From the NCBI GenBank assembly GCA_009760885.1, contig CM019708.1:11584931-11648930 (forward strand): a stretch of DNA of 64,000 nucleotides. The letters run 5' to 3'. Source of the DNA: Achatina immaculata (taxonomy: Eukaryota > Mollusca > Gastropoda > Stylommatophora > Achatinidae). A program made the position numbers and the translations under genes. Under the pieces are notes generated by a model, which saw nothing but the letters and a program-made list of their open reading frames with translations, did no database searches and was not told the DNA's origin. Positions 58,101 to 60,681 of this stretch are shown piece after piece (position 1 is the first letter of the stretch; each line of letters starts with the position of its first letter).

Positions 58101-60681
58101 TATGGCCATTATCCTTCCTCTCCTAACTTCCTAAGACACAAGGTACCTCGTCTCTTCAGCTGTGCCATATCCGATCGACAACTTTGACCATAACAAGCAA
58201 ACACATTACTTCACACTACTTAAGCTCCCATCACATGAGAGATTGCAAATGCATTTAACACATGAAACAAGATGGCATGGAACAATTTAAGGTTAATACT
58301 GGGAGCAATTTTTCTAATTTATCAAACTTCCGTGCTTCACGCGCTCTTAATTGAATTTAATTTTTTTAAGTGATGATAACTTTCTACGAATATATGTGTA
58401 ACCTTTATAAAAAAAAGATTGGTCTAGTAGTCAAGGAAGATACTTTCATTGACGTCAGTCAGTCAGTCATTCGCATGTTCCTTGCGGAACTTTGCTCCCT
58501 AACAGCTTTCTTGTAGACCTATCGGTTGTAAGCAAGATGCCCTGCTGCTGATGCATCCATTTGCAGATTATCAGCGATGTCTTGCAGCCATCTTCGCCTT
58601 GGTCTTCCTCTCTTTCTTTTTCTCATTATCTACCCTGTCATTAACGCTGGCTCAGAAATGTTTAAAAAGAATCGCTTAGATTTATTTGTGAGTTGTTTAA
58701 AAAATAAGTAAATAAATAAGTGAACTTGCCTCGGGAGAGTTTTCTTCTCTATACTCCTTGGACTGTGGATTCAGTGCTAAAACGCAGTCACCAAAGTTAA
58801 CCTGTAAAATGTGAGGATAATAAAGAGTATATATATATATATATATATGAACCTTAAGTGTCAAGGGCACATGGGGCTTCCCTGTCCTTTTGTCTTTTTT
58901 TCCGATCTTGCCCAAGTGAGTCCTCTATTGATCAACATCCTCTGTTGTTCTTGTCCATATCTCCTTTGGTCTACCCTTACTTCTGTTCCCCTGTGGTGTC
59001 CATCTTAGTGCTATTTTTGTTGTCAGTCATTCGGAGCACATGTCCCAACCATCGCCAGCGTCTTTCCTCAATAATTGCTGTCAGTGGAAGCCTGCATTTC
59101 TGGTAAGAAGATGTTATTTCTTATGATGTTTGGACAAAATATTTTTCTAATTCTTCGTAAACATTTAGTCTGGACAGAATTCAACTTGTTTTCCATAGTT
59201 TTGGTGATTTTCCAGCATTCACTTCCATAGAGTAGTACACTTAGAACATTACTCATTTTCGTCTTCATGCTTAGTTGTTTTTTTATTTCCATATAGTCTG
59301 CGGCACTACAAAAGCCTGATTTGCTCTAGTAAGCCTGCTGTTGATCTCCTCTGTGCTGTCTCCATTTTCTATTACTCTACTACCAAGATATACAAATTCG
59401 TTAACCTCCTCCACTAACTTGTTATCTACTATGAGTAGATAGCTGTAGAGCACAGTGGTCTTATTCTTTGCTTCCCATGCATGTGCCCATGTCCCTGATG
59501 CCACACGGGGGGAATATATGTATATAATAAGCTATGGTTATAAAAGAAACAGGCAATAAAAAAAGAAGAATTGGGTAGTCCTAGTTCTGAGTTTACTGAG
59601 TCTAACAATGATGCTCGCTGGTTGGGGACCGAATCATTCCTTTTTGATAATTAGAAGCTACCTGCAGTTATTACCGTCTATCGTCGCTGCCATCGCCACA
59701 TCGCTTAAAAGAAGCGGGCTATCCTCGGCTTCTAAAAAACAATAAAAAAATATATACATAAATAAAGAACTGGGGTTTTTTGATAAAGTGCCAGCGTTTT
59801 GTCACGACTTTCTTGCAAGTGCAACTCGAGCAATGTTTCCTCTTGGCGGGACTGGCAGACTGTGTGACCTTGTATTACCAACACAGTTGATACATCGCTG
59901 TCTTTTCGATAACATCGGTACCGTCTTAACGCATGGGCCCAACCGTCCCATTGATATCTATGTTTATATGAATGTATATGGCGGGTGAAAGTTAATTTTA
60001 TTGAAAGTACTATTAAAACTATGCTGTAATAGTATGCTTTAATTCCTAACACTACTTTCATAGGTTATAGAGGAATGGTGGGGGCCCAGTGCATTACTTT
60101 GCCAGGGACCCCCGATGCTCTTAAGACGACCTTGGACAGCATAACATACTAGTGTAGCAATTGGGTATAAATGACTGTCACATGAAACTATGCATGTGCT
60201 GAGGGTTCTTCTTTCTTGAGGCCGGGCCCCCTGGATTGCTGGGTCCCTAAGGCTTAAGCATTTTCAACCTAATGGCTAATCTATTGGCCCTGAAGGCCCG
60301 CTGTATAATACGGTGTGCCTCGATGTGCAGGTCGATGTTTTCTTTCTAAATGCTGTTTTTCCTAAGAACCAGTGTGTCGAGTGCCAGTTTTTACACTTGG
60401 TTGACTGAAGAATGTCTATGGTGGGTCCGGGGTCCAGAACCTTTTTTATGAGGATACAGGCTACTGTTTGTTAATCTGTTTTGTGAATGAACAAACAACG
60501 ATTAAACTGTACTAATTAATGGTGATGTGACTCCGACACACACACACATAGATATATACACACAAAAACTTGTCCTTACATAGAAAATGCCCCTTTTAAA
60601 CCGCTCCTCCAATTCGTCAACGATGTCATTAACATCAGGGTCTACGAGACCAGCCAAGTTATCGTTCCTGTAAGATGCCAT
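51..60681 (-). CDS. Myosin-like protein with degenerate motor and C-terminal MH2 domain (gene span, 23 exons, 3' partial)
   Basis: The exons total about 2.9 kb of coding sequence (about 965 residues) and splice in consistent phase from the ATG at 60,681. Domain order is a divergent myosin head (e1-e16), a lever with one IQ-like motif (e17), a short acidic linker (e18), an MH2 fold (e19-e21), an acidic exon (e22) and a basic exon (e23). Myosin heads bind actin and ATP, and MH2 domains mediate protein-protein contacts in SMADs. Here the nucleotide switches are degenerate, so a structural or regulated-binding role is more likely than transport; that is inference. Nothing before the motor suggests the kinase of class III or the ankyrin repeats of class XVI, although [10 protein letters not shown] at the lever start resembles those classes. 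One or more exons between e14 and e15 are missing, and one may be missing between e18 and e19. Two adjacent genes split in the 12-kb interval after e18 is the main alternative, but e18 ends in a donor and e19 starts without a methionine, which favours one gene. Confidence 0.72.
675..865 (-). repeat. SINE fragment (body only)
   Basis: It shares 'ggcatataagagatatggt...cccatattttcc...ccccaactccag...' with the fuller copy at 2,196-2,447, but the tRNA-like head is absent. Confidence 0.6.
923..1023 (-). CDS. e22: acidic exon after MH2
   Basis: Two bases plus 33 codons, beginning [15 protein letters not shown] and then [18 protein letters not shown]. It joins e21 in phase (completing E) after acceptor ATATTCCAG and ends at donor GTTAGT. 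The composition suggests a disordered, highly charged tail. Confidence 0.62.
1911..2103 (-). CDS. e21: MH2 domain, C-terminal part
   Basis: The exon begins [30 protein letters not shown] matches 'TRMCTIRMSFVKGWG', and [18 protein letters not shown] matches the SMAD hallmark 'TSTPCWIEiHLngPLqWLD'. The PCW triplet and the following strand are the strongest MH2 evidence. The exon has 64 codons plus one base; acceptor CTTCACAG, donor GTGAGT. The receptor-phosphorylated SSxS tail of R-SMADs is not present after it. Confidence 0.78.
2196..2447 (-). repeat. tRNA-headed SINE
   Basis: On the minus strand it starts with a tRNA-like head ('gagtggtgaagtggttagtg' A-box, 'ggggttcaaat' B-box) followed by a body conserved with other copies in the window. 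It is a retroposed tRNA-derived SINE, with an A-rich run at the other end. Confidence 0.75.
2560..2695 (-). repeat. SINE fragment
   Basis: Body segment ('ggggatacatattttccgtgac...cccagctccc...gtcaggtacccat') similar to 2,196-2,447, without the head. Confidence 0.5.
2755..3005. repeat. 45-bp minisatellite
   Basis: About 5.5 units of 45 bp (agtcctggatatctgaccta plus a purine-rich half). It lies in the intron just after exon e20 and keeps an accidental open frame in one direction. Confidence 0.85.
3181..3333 (-). CDS. e20: MH2 domain, central part
   Basis: The exon has 51 codons. [20 protein letters not shown] followed by PLCVKQ matches the SMAD MH2 stretch 'GV.L.y.gGEV.a.cLSds.IFVQS', and the end ELPLGHFVK runs into IFDMQEF of e21 just as 'CSLKIFNNQEFA' does in SMADs. 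Acceptor GCTTAATTGAAG, donor GTAAAG. Confidence 0.72.
3437..3648 (-). repeat. tRNA-headed SINE (degenerate)
   Basis: The minus-strand head contains 'gtgtagcggttagtacactt' and a B-box-like 'ggttcaactt', followed by a degraded body. Confidence 0.55.
3690..4165 (-). repeat. SINE body carrying an internal minisatellite
   Basis: Positions 3,690-3,825 and 4,118-4,165 are the two flanks of the SINE body seen at 2,196-2,447 ('cctgacctgttggcacacaa' and 'ccacttctacaaatag'). Between them, 3,826-4,117 holds about nine units of 31-32 bp containing 'tctcaagctccaggagaag', an expansion of the SINE's own 'aactccagaagaag' segment. Confidence 0.72.
4366..4494 (-). CDS. e19: MH2 domain, first part
   Basis: The exon has 43 codons, phase 0 to 0, acceptor CCGTGCACAG, donor GTAAGT. 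It begins [18 protein letters not shown] and ends [13 protein letters not shown]. On its own the match is weak; placed before e20-e21 it occupies the early MH2 strands and the helix before 'GKGV.LYYVGGEV'. The usual MH2 opening (W..I.YYE...RVGE) was not found, so a preceding exon may be missing. Confidence 0.62.
4495..4830. other. Intronic stretch without a recognisable feature
   Basis: AT-rich, no splice-bounded exon and no repeat that I can identify, ending in a (CT)n tract at about 4,828-4,853. Confidence 0.4.
4859..4995 (-). mobile_element. LINE family B, 3'-end fragment
   Basis: Matches the 3' ends of the copies at 48,264 and 58,849 ('ccttaagtgcccagggcaca'), abutting a (CT)n tract. Only about 137 bases remain. 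Confidence 0.7.
5022..10060. repeat. 33-bp minisatellite, about 150 units, with 2,004-bp higher-order repeat
   Basis: The unit is actcactattcaactcacag plus atttaccaacttt. Variants (gtt/ctc, cca/tca, gcag/acag/atag) mark single units. The variant series from about 5,190 recurs exactly 2,004 bases later: the 'caacacacag' variant at 5,981 and 7,985, the 9-base-short unit at 7,178 and 9,182, and 'ctatccaac' at 5,284 and 7,288. The frame [11 protein letters not shown] stays open for 1,711 codons only because 33 is a multiple of three. Two units near 9,890 and 10,027 carry an intruding cttattgtttgttctgtatt. Confidence 0.97.
10330..10625 (-). mobile_element. LINE C-terminal fragment
   Basis: The minus-strand frame [20 protein letters not shown] with downstream '[12 protein letters not shown]' and 'NRELWKIM' resembles the end of non-LTR retrotransposon ORF2 (...RGRQ+... 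DRE.WR.M). Degenerate, 5' truncated. Confidence 0.6.
10727..11001 (+). repeat. tRNA-headed SINE
   Basis: The plus-strand head 'gattagctgactggttaggt' (A-box) and 'agttcagtccc' (B-box), then a body ending 'aatggcatggaaacgggaat'. Same subfamily as the copy inside the mariner at 31,460. Confidence 0.8.
11002..11518. repeat. 60-bp minisatellite
   Basis: About 8.6 units of 60 bp beginning cttgaagcacttagacactg, with few differences between units. Confidence 0.93.
12082..12325 (+). repeat. tRNA-headed SINE (copy in duplication unit 1)
   Basis: Head 'gctagcgtagtggttagagc' and B-box 'gggctcaaatcccc', then a body ending near 'catttgctgtgggacc'. Same subfamily as 49,634-49,906. Confidence 0.82.
13555..13765. 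repeat. Imperfect ~24-bp array (tgtctcaacaccacatactc)
   Basis: About eight imperfect units following an A-run. A second copy sits at 15,478-15,688 because of the tandem duplication. Confidence 0.8.
14007..14250 (+). repeat. tRNA-headed SINE (copy in duplication unit 2)
   Basis: Duplicate of the SINE at 12,082, carried by the 1,925-bp tandem duplication rather than by a new insertion. Confidence 0.82.
15797..15970. repeat. 57-bp tandem repeat, three units
   Basis: Three nearly identical units beginning ggggacatatgtggaaagag. Confidence 0.9.
16069..16166. repeat. (GGAT)n microsatellite
   Basis: About 24 tetranucleotide units with interspersed GGAC variants. Confidence 0.95.
16252..16303 (-). 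CDS. e18: short acidic linker exon
   Basis: One base plus 17 codons ([17 protein letters not shown]) between acceptor TTGTTCACAG and donor GTTAGT. The leading base completes the arginine codon left open by e17, and the end is phase 0 as e19 needs. No domain is recognisable; the evidence is splice sites and phase. Confidence 0.55.
16640..17550. repeat. Unclassified GC-richer repeat region with 88-bp tandem units
   Basis: 16,866-17,128 contains three units of 88 bp (ttggactttctcac...aggtggttgcc). The surrounding 0.9 kb is richer in GC than the rest and looks like a transposable-element remnant, but I see no conserved protein motif that would classify it. Confidence 0.5.
17976..20747. repeat. 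Tandem duplication of 1,386 bp
   Basis: Copy A 17,976-19,361 and copy B 19,362-20,747. Landmarks repeat at +1,386 (18,091/19,477; 18,515/19,901) with identical translations. The junction cuts exon e17 copy A. Confidence 0.95.
19202..19364 (-). pseudogene. e17 copy A: 5'-truncated lever exon
   Basis: The sequence is the same as copies B and C from DALADEF onward and keeps the GTTAGT donor, but the 1,386-bp duplication junction cuts it inside AAGCT, so it lacks the acceptor and the first ten codons including [10 protein letters not shown]. It cannot be spliced as a normal exon. Confidence 0.72.
20588..20778 (-). CDS. e17 copy B: duplicated lever exon
   Basis: The translation is identical to copy C, with the same acceptor and donor, 1,957 bases away. 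Because the exon is 191 bases (two mod three), splicing both copies into one mRNA would shift the frame. At most one can be used per transcript unless the duplication is an assembly artefact. Confidence 0.7.
20920..21604. mobile_element. piggyBac-type MITE (copy in duplication unit 1)
   Basis: 685 bp between TTAA tetranucleotides at 20,916 and 21,605. The outer ends read ctcat...gccat and ...ggcactggaagag. The internal sequence is the reverse complement of the copies at 38,947, 46,418 and 51,852. No transposase frame, so non-autonomous. Confidence 0.8.
22545..22735 (-). CDS. e17 copy C: lever with IQ-like motif
   Basis: [18 protein letters not shown] is the post-converter lever helix, similar to class III and XVI myosins. 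[13 protein letters not shown] fits the IQ pattern QxxxRGxxxR with T for the usual I, so one light-chain or calmodulin site is likely. The exon has 63 codons plus two bases, acceptor CCTGCACAG, donor GTTAGT. It is the first e17 copy reached in the direction of transcription. Confidence 0.8.
22877..23561. mobile_element. piggyBac-type MITE (copy in duplication unit 2)
   Basis: Duplicate of 20,920-21,604 by the 1,957-bp tandem duplication, again flanked by TTAA. Confidence 0.8.
23775..24735. repeat. 40-bp minisatellite
   Basis: About 24 units (caaggttgtataacacacca plus catacatgcatagacaataa). Several frames stay open by chance because variants rarely create stops. Confidence 0.96.
24868..24985 (-). 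CDS. e16: converter
   Basis: Joined to e15 it reads [16 protein letters not shown], matching the converter start 'F..RYr.L'. The end KGPSVTKRL leads into VFL of e17, where active myosins have 'G.TKVFlr'. The exon has one base plus 39 codons; acceptor ATATTTCAG, donor GTGAGT. A 32-bp repeat derived from the acceptor region lies immediately upstream (higher coordinates). Confidence 0.85.
24986..25392. repeat. 32-bp minisatellite derived from the e16 acceptor region
   Basis: About 12 units. Each minus-strand unit contains CACTAAT followed by GTGTTTCAG, the same order as the real e16 acceptor (CACTAATATAGC...ATATTTCAG). Confidence 0.9.
25400..25930. other. Intronic stretch without a recognisable feature
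   Basis: AT-rich, several chance ORFs under 90 codons, no supported exon or repeat. Confidence 0.35.
25935..26998 (-). mobile_element. 5'-truncated LINE (reverse transcriptase remnant)
   Basis: The minus strand reads [20 protein letters not shown], typical of the RT region of 'endonuclease-reverse transcriptase' LINEs, then [17 protein letters not shown] and [20 protein letters not shown] (the FADD catalytic motif is FTDE here). Frames are broken downstream. The 3' end is a (GAT)n tract at about 25,938-25,957. Confidence 0.8.
27007..27150 (-). CDS. e15: SH2/SH1 helices (CVKPS ... HQKKFGY)
   Basis: [20 protein letters not shown] and [20 protein letters not shown] match myosin 'CikPN....p..fd...v..QLr..GvLE.vri...GYp.R'. 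The N of KPN is S here. The exon has one base, 47 codons and two bases between acceptor TTCCATGTAG and donor GTAATA. The LINE remnant at 25,935 ends within about ten bases of this donor. Confidence 0.85.
27151..29120. other. Intron between e15 and upstream exons, mostly featureless
   Basis: Contains only chance ORFs and the weak exon candidate at 27,937-27,980. One or more real exons encoding the actin-binding helices before e15 must lie between here and 36,792 if the gene is intact; I could not find them. Confidence 0.35.
27937..27980 (-). CDS. Candidate missing exon before e15 (tentative)
   Basis: After a strong acceptor (TTCTTCTTCTGTGTTCAG) the frame reads [14 protein letters not shown], which resembles the myosin helix 'L..Lm..l...tPHFirC' that must precede e15. 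Forty-four bases would give exactly the phase e15 needs, but the base pair after the proposed end is CT, not GT. It is either a coincidence, a diverged dead exon, or a sequence error. Confidence 0.2.
29128..29800 (+). mobile_element. LINE family A, 3' remnant
   Basis: Same C-terminal sequence as 40,371-41,770 ([26 protein letters not shown], then AIKWNTT...RGRP) with several stops. The 3' end reads ctatgtgacatttaatggca. Confidence 0.78.
29801..31200. other. Intronic stretch without a clear feature
   Basis: Poly-A runs near 30,352 and 30,540 and chance ORFs only. No splice-bounded exon in either strand was convincing. Confidence 0.3.
31205..31925 (+). pseudogene. mariner transposase remnant, split by a SINE
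   Basis: The plus strand reads [20 protein letters not shown], then [16 protein letters not shown] (catalytic D of the HDNA.PH motif) and, after the inserted [21 protein letters not shown] and [19 protein letters not shown], in the order of mariner transposases. Several stops and frameshifts; no terminal repeats recognised. Confidence 0.82.
31460..31740 (-). repeat. tRNA-headed SINE inserted in the mariner
   Basis: The minus-strand head 'gcctggttagctgagtggtt' and B-box 'gggttcagtcccagc'. Flanked by an 11-bp target duplication ccacttaaaga at 31,449-31,459 and 31,741-31,751. Confidence 0.9.
31930..32480. other. Intronic stretch without a recognisable feature
   Basis: AT-rich; a short 'tacagtaaaatctcttgat' near 32,113 resembles the MITE end at 37,643 but no partner end was found. 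Confidence 0.3.
32500..33262. repeat. ~45-bp minisatellite
   Basis: About 17 units (gtcaagtttctagcaatgaa plus agtctgaaaggacaggtacactgtt, shown in two parts) with scattered indels that change frame. Confidence 0.92.
33600..34050 (+). repeat. Dispersed repeat, probable LINE/SINE 3' region
   Basis: Ends in (AATG)n at 34,030. The segment 'gcaaagctctgcaagggaca' recurs inverted at 58,449-58,640 and as a fragment at 57,930-57,975. No protein motif. Confidence 0.5.
34150..34824. mobile_element. piggyBac-type MITE
   Basis: 675 bp between TTAA at 34,146 and 34,825; same sequence family and orientation as 20,920-21,604, with moderate divergence. Confidence 0.8.
34912..36442 (-). mobile_element. Tc1-like transposon with intact terminal inverted repeats
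   Basis: 1,531 bp. The ends are 26-bp inverted repeats differing at one base (start TACTCAAGGAAAAAAGTAAG on the left, TACTCATGGAAAAAAGTAAG on the right strand), flanked by TA. It encodes a broken Tc1 transposase on the minus strand. Confidence 0.92.
35220..36122 (-). pseudogene. Tc1 transposase, frameshifted
   Basis: Starts [20 protein letters not shown] with a paired-like helix-turn-helix ([19 protein letters not shown]). The DDE catalytic residues are present: [19 protein letters not shown] and [10 protein letters not shown], with 34 residues between the second D and the E (DD34E, as in Tc1). At least two frame breaks, near 35,800-35,850 and between 35,460 and 35,560, so it is probably not functional. 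Confidence 0.88.
36792..36908 (-). CDS. e14: motor domain ([11 protein letters not shown])
   Basis: The exon begins [17 protein letters not shown], continuing e13 to match myosin 'V.Y.v.gFl.KNrD.l'. [16 protein letters not shown] matches 'lL..S.n.li..LF'. The acceptor is strong (TTGTTTTCAG). The chosen donor GTTAGC gives 39 codons; reading past it meets a TAG after four more codons. Confidence 0.82.
36909..37640. other. Intronic stretch without a recognisable feature
   Basis: Intron between e13 and e14; AT-rich with T-runs, no supported element. Confidence 0.35.
37643..37813. mobile_element. Short MITE (pogo/Tc1-mariner type)
   Basis: 171 bp with inverted ends: cagcaaaatctcattataat at the left and, on the other strand, cagtaaaatcccgttataac at the right. 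This end type is typical of pogo-like non-autonomous elements. No coding capacity. Confidence 0.7.
37840..38120. repeat. Dispersed repeat shared with 45,230-45,460
   Basis: The two loci share 'acaagacctt.caccaca.catc' and flanking similarity. A minus-strand frame of 103 codons starts [20 protein letters not shown] but e13 and e14 already join without it. Origin unknown. Confidence 0.4.
38593..38763 (-). CDS. e13: motor domain ([15 protein letters not shown] ... FAIVHSHKQ)
   Basis: The exon has 57 codons, phase 0 at both edges, acceptor ATCTTTCAG, donor [21 protein letters not shown] matches myosin 'kp.GilslLDEec..p', and [14 protein letters not shown] matches '..F.I.HyAG.V'. The conserved HYAG is changed to HSHK. 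Confidence 0.86.
38947..39633. mobile_element. piggyBac-type MITE with GTAA flanks
   Basis: 687 bp. Ends ttctttcagggcc and ggccctgaaagag are inverted repeats; the flanking tetranucleotide is GTAA on both sides (38,943 and 39,634) instead of TTAA. Confidence 0.78.
39640..40370. other. Intronic stretch without a recognisable feature
   Basis: AT-rich; irregular repeats of 'gaggggagatttctagtaaatttttaata' type around 39,780-39,900, otherwise nothing identifiable. Confidence 0.3.
40371..41770 (-). mobile_element. LINE family A, RT and C-terminal region, degenerate
   Basis: The minus strand reads in order [28 protein letters not shown] (RT), [18 protein letters not shown] (catalytic FADD), [20 protein letters not shown], then [17 protein letters not shown] and [15 protein letters not shown] near the end. 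Stops and frameshifts interrupt it. It lies in the intron between e12 and e13. Confidence 0.87.
41871..42547. repeat. 22-bp minisatellite
   Basis: About 30 units of gatcatgccacaaaacactg plus gt, with atg/aag and gcc/gtc variants. Confidence 0.96.
42838..43016. repeat. 31-bp repeat made from the e12 exon end and its splice donor
   Basis: Minus-strand units read GATCTAGCATTCAAG|GTGAGG followed by TTCTTTTGTT. The first unit is the true end of e12 (AAG|GTAAGA); four more keep an AAG|GTGAGG donor-like junction and the last is degraded (CAAAATGAAG). Confidence 0.93.
42992..43217 (-). CDS. e12: switch II and relay region
   Basis: The exon has one base plus 75 codons after acceptor [30 protein letters not shown] occupies the place of 'IGvLDIfGFE.f..NsfE' and [14 protein letters not shown] that of 'fEQLCiNyaNE.Lq'. 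The switch II glycine is lost (DLQSFE). Downstream, [16 protein letters not shown] matches 'F..Eq.eY..EgI'. The native donor is AAG|GTAAGA; the exon end and donor are copied several times in the adjoining 31-bp repeat. Confidence 0.85.
43218..44710. other. Intron between e11 and e12, featureless
   Basis: AT-rich. An imperfect inverted pair around 44,340-44,470 ('gcaaaagcctttttcaagga' and its complement near 44,425) could form a hairpin; no coding or element evidence. Confidence 0.4.
44711..44822 (-). CDS. e11: motor domain ([14 protein letters not shown])
   Basis: [20 protein letters not shown] and the following TDQINSKL match the highly conserved myosin helix 'A...RDalAk.lYsrLFdWlV..iN'. 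This is the clearest myosin signature in the gene. Acceptor ATTTTAG, donor GTATGT; 36 codons plus two bases on each side. Confidence 0.88.
45052..45235. repeat. ~52-bp imperfect tandem repeat
   Basis: About 3.5 units beginning ccagcaaaccacaactggtc. Confidence 0.75.
45480..45785. repeat. Dispersed repeat shared with 54,940-55,130
   Basis: Both loci contain 'ggctccaccatgaagaggac' (one mismatch), 'ccctaacactg' and 'ctttcagagagtcagctgaa'. Unclassified. Confidence 0.5.
45815..45883 (-). CDS. e10: motor domain ([15 protein letters not shown])
   Basis: The exon encodes [20 protein letters not shown]. It is a close match to myosin 'aA.LLGv....L..aL'. It runs from acceptor TTGGCTGTAG to donor GTGAGT, 69 bases in total, in phase 1 at both edges. 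Confidence 0.82.
46108..46200 (-). mobile_element. LINE family A, short fragment
   Basis: Reads [19 protein letters not shown] on the minus strand, the segment also seen at 40,930 and 63,400. Confidence 0.72.
46250..46405 (+). repeat. SINE fragment (3' body)
   Basis: Matches the body of the SINE at 10,727 ('ggtaccagagaaatctggaa' to 'catggcaactgggattttac'). Confidence 0.6.
46418..47110. mobile_element. piggyBac-type MITE
   Basis: 693 bp between TTAA at 46,414 and 47,111; ends ttcttcccgtgcc and ggcacggaaagag. Confidence 0.85.
47730..47868 (-). CDS. e9: motor domain helix ([12 protein letters not shown])
   Basis: [19 protein letters not shown] aligns with the myosin helix 'ifxllAAiLHLGNIxF', followed by a charged loop and AYSFAA. 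The HLGN tetrad is replaced by LLSA. The exon has 46 codons plus one base after acceptor CATTTCAG, with donor GTAAAT, and joins e10 to read AAAAQLLGV. Confidence 0.78.
47970..48250. repeat. Dispersed repeat shared with 55,915-56,203
   Basis: The two copies share 'agctggtgttctctgcaacc' and 'gccccattagccaggctatg' and end 'agggtcttggtcagct'. No protein signal; unclassified. Confidence 0.6.
48264..48968 (-). mobile_element. LINE family B, C-terminal fragment
   Basis: The minus strand reads [36 protein letters not shown] and, after one frameshift, [18 protein letters not shown] and [13 protein letters not shown], the standard end of LINE ORF2. 5' truncated; its 3' end abuts a (CT)n tract. Confidence 0.88.
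49634..49906 (-). repeat. tRNA-headed SINE with target duplication
   Basis: The minus-strand head 'gctagcgtagtggttagagc', B-box 'gggttcgaatccccagc'. Flanked by a 13-bp duplication aattcctaggtaa at 49,621-49,633 and 49,907-49,919, so this is a clear retroposition. Confidence 0.93.
50509..50626 (-). CDS. e8: motor domain (loop and helix before LLxxLHLG)
   Basis: [20 protein letters not shown] and [17 protein letters not shown] correspond to the myosin stretch 'F..l..Am...Gf...e...i' that leads into the next helix. The exon has one base plus 39 codons between acceptor CACTGTAG and donor GTGAGT. Confidence 0.68.
50627..51420. other. Intron between e7 and e8, left part, featureless
   Basis: No repeats or exon candidates beyond chance. 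Confidence 0.35.
51423..52985. repeat. 36/32-bp satellite interrupted by a MITE
   Basis: Units 'ctgtaattttctagtgcagt' plus 'gtcactccattttaaa' (36 bp) with a shorter 'tacatcactct' variant. Runs 51,423-51,851 and resumes at 52,543 after the inserted element; the right half drifts to a 'ctggtgctgt' variant. Confidence 0.92.
51852..52542. mobile_element. piggyBac-type MITE inserted in the satellite
   Basis: 691 bp with ends ctctttccatgcc and ggcacggaaagag, between TTAA at 51,848 and 52,543. Removing it together with one TTAA restores an uninterrupted satellite unit, which demonstrates transposition with TTAA duplication. Confidence 0.93.
53079..53189 (-). CDS. e7: motor domain ([10 protein letters not shown])
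   Basis: [17 protein letters not shown] matches the myosin signature 'ERNFHIFYQLLAG'. The exon has one base, 36 codons and two bases, in phase with e6 and e8. The acceptor (ACCCTAG) has a poor polypyrimidine tract and the donor (GTCTGA) is weak, so edges could shift, but the frame through NIFYDL is clear. Confidence 0.65.
53190..53930. other. Intron between e6 and e7, featureless part
   Basis: No recognisable element; irregular 'gtcagacataaaatttta' repeats at 53,850-53,930 and 54,100-54,150 flank the next LINE fragment. Confidence 0.35.
53933..54095 (+). mobile_element. LINE family A, 3'-end fragment
   Basis: Contains 'ggacattgttaagagaggcc' and 'ctatgtgacgtttaacggca', as at 29,640-29,770, ending in a (ATAAG)n-like tail. 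Confidence 0.75.
54451..54524 (-). CDS. e6: motor domain strands after the switch I position
   Basis: [18 protein letters not shown] follows acceptor GTGTGTCAG and resembles the 'IEIFF..sG...GA.I..YLLE' strand pair of myosins in length and glycine spacing, with weak identity. The exon has 24 codons plus two bases to donor GTCAGT, the phase needed by e7. A competing donor GTTAGT lies four bases further on but would break phase. Sequence similarity alone is thin, and the placement rests on phase and position. Confidence 0.5.
54940..55130. repeat. Dispersed repeat, partly tandem
   Basis: Copy of the element at 45,480. Part of it is duplicated here at ~70-bp spacing ('gaggacagtctggc' at 54,950 and 55,016). 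A 19-20 base poly-G tract lies just left at 54,851. Confidence 0.5.
55304..55423 (-). CDS. e5: motor domain, region before switch I
   Basis: The exon has 40 codons after acceptor TTTTTGTGATGCAG, with donor [24 protein letters not shown] fits the place of 'NPVLEAFGNAKT' in myosins. In active myosins this is followed at once by switch I (NxNSSRFGK), but here the exon ends 5-6 residues after FGDSGK and the next recognised exon is already past switch I. Both exon edges are phase 0. Confidence 0.6.
55915..56305. repeat. Dispersed repeat plus 34-bp tandem units
   Basis: 55,915-56,203 is the second copy of the 47,970 element; 56,204-56,302 holds three units of 34 bp (ttcaccaaccctgacactag). Confidence 0.7.
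56767..56858 (-). CDS. e4: P-loop completion and following helix
   Basis: The exon starts with two bases that complete the glycine, then [17 protein letters not shown], giving a joined P-loop GARGSGKTE. The Walker A pattern GxxxxGKT is kept, but the myosin-specific ES pair is replaced by AR. The helix after GKTE occupies the place of 'KTENTKKVIQYL' in ordinary myosins. The donor is GTTAGT, a form used repeatedly in this gene. Confidence 0.8.
57437..57584 (-). CDS. e3: motor domain up to P-loop
   Basis: The exon has 49 codons plus one base after acceptor ATATTTCAG, with donor [22 protein letters not shown] matches the myosin 'PHIFAIADxAY' helix. [10 protein letters not shown] is the first part of the P-loop (active myosins have ISGESGAGKT). 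The intron interrupts the glycine before the lysine. It joins e2 in frame and the loop is completed by e4. Confidence 0.82.
57585..58450. other. Intron between e2 and e3, mostly featureless
   Basis: Only a fragment of the 33,600 repeat family (57,930-57,975) is recognisable. Confidence 0.35.
58449..58640 (-). repeat. Copy of the 33,600 repeat family
   Basis: Begins with (AGTC)n; 'gcatgttccttgcggaactttg' region and 'gatgcatccatttgcag' are the complement of 33,940-34,040. Confidence 0.55.
58730..58801 (-). CDS. e2: motor domain strand ([10 protein letters not shown])
   Basis: The exon has 24 codons after acceptor [25 protein letters not shown] aligns with the near-universal myosin segment 'YVGDVLVAVNPF..'. 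It joins e1 in phase 0. The donor reads GAG|GCAAGT, a GC-AG intron with a strong remaining consensus; no GT donor in the right phase is nearby. Confidence 0.72.
58849..59505 (-). mobile_element. LINE family B, C-terminal fragment
   Basis: Minus strand [40 protein letters not shown], with internal deletions relative to 48,264. Its 3' end abuts a (TA)n tract (58,829-58,848). Confidence 0.85.
59510..60579. other. Intron 1, featureless
   Basis: Somewhat less AT-rich than the rest; a (CA)n/(TA)n patch at 60,536-60,570 precedes the e1 donor. No exon or element supported. Confidence 0.4.
60580..60681 (-). CDS. e1: start codon and N-terminal motor segment
   Basis: The exon has 34 codons, starting [19 protein letters not shown] and ending RFKRGIFY, then donor GTAAGG. 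It matches the start of a myosin head, where an acidic 'L..L...' stretch leads into 'RF....IYTYVGD'. The ATG has G at -3 and G at +4, and an in-frame TGA lies 18 bases before it, so this start is well supported. A possible upstream ORF of six codons (ATG at 60,727, stop ending at 60,707) lies in the same 5' leader. Unlike classical class II myosins there is no N-terminal SH3-like region. Confidence 0.7.
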
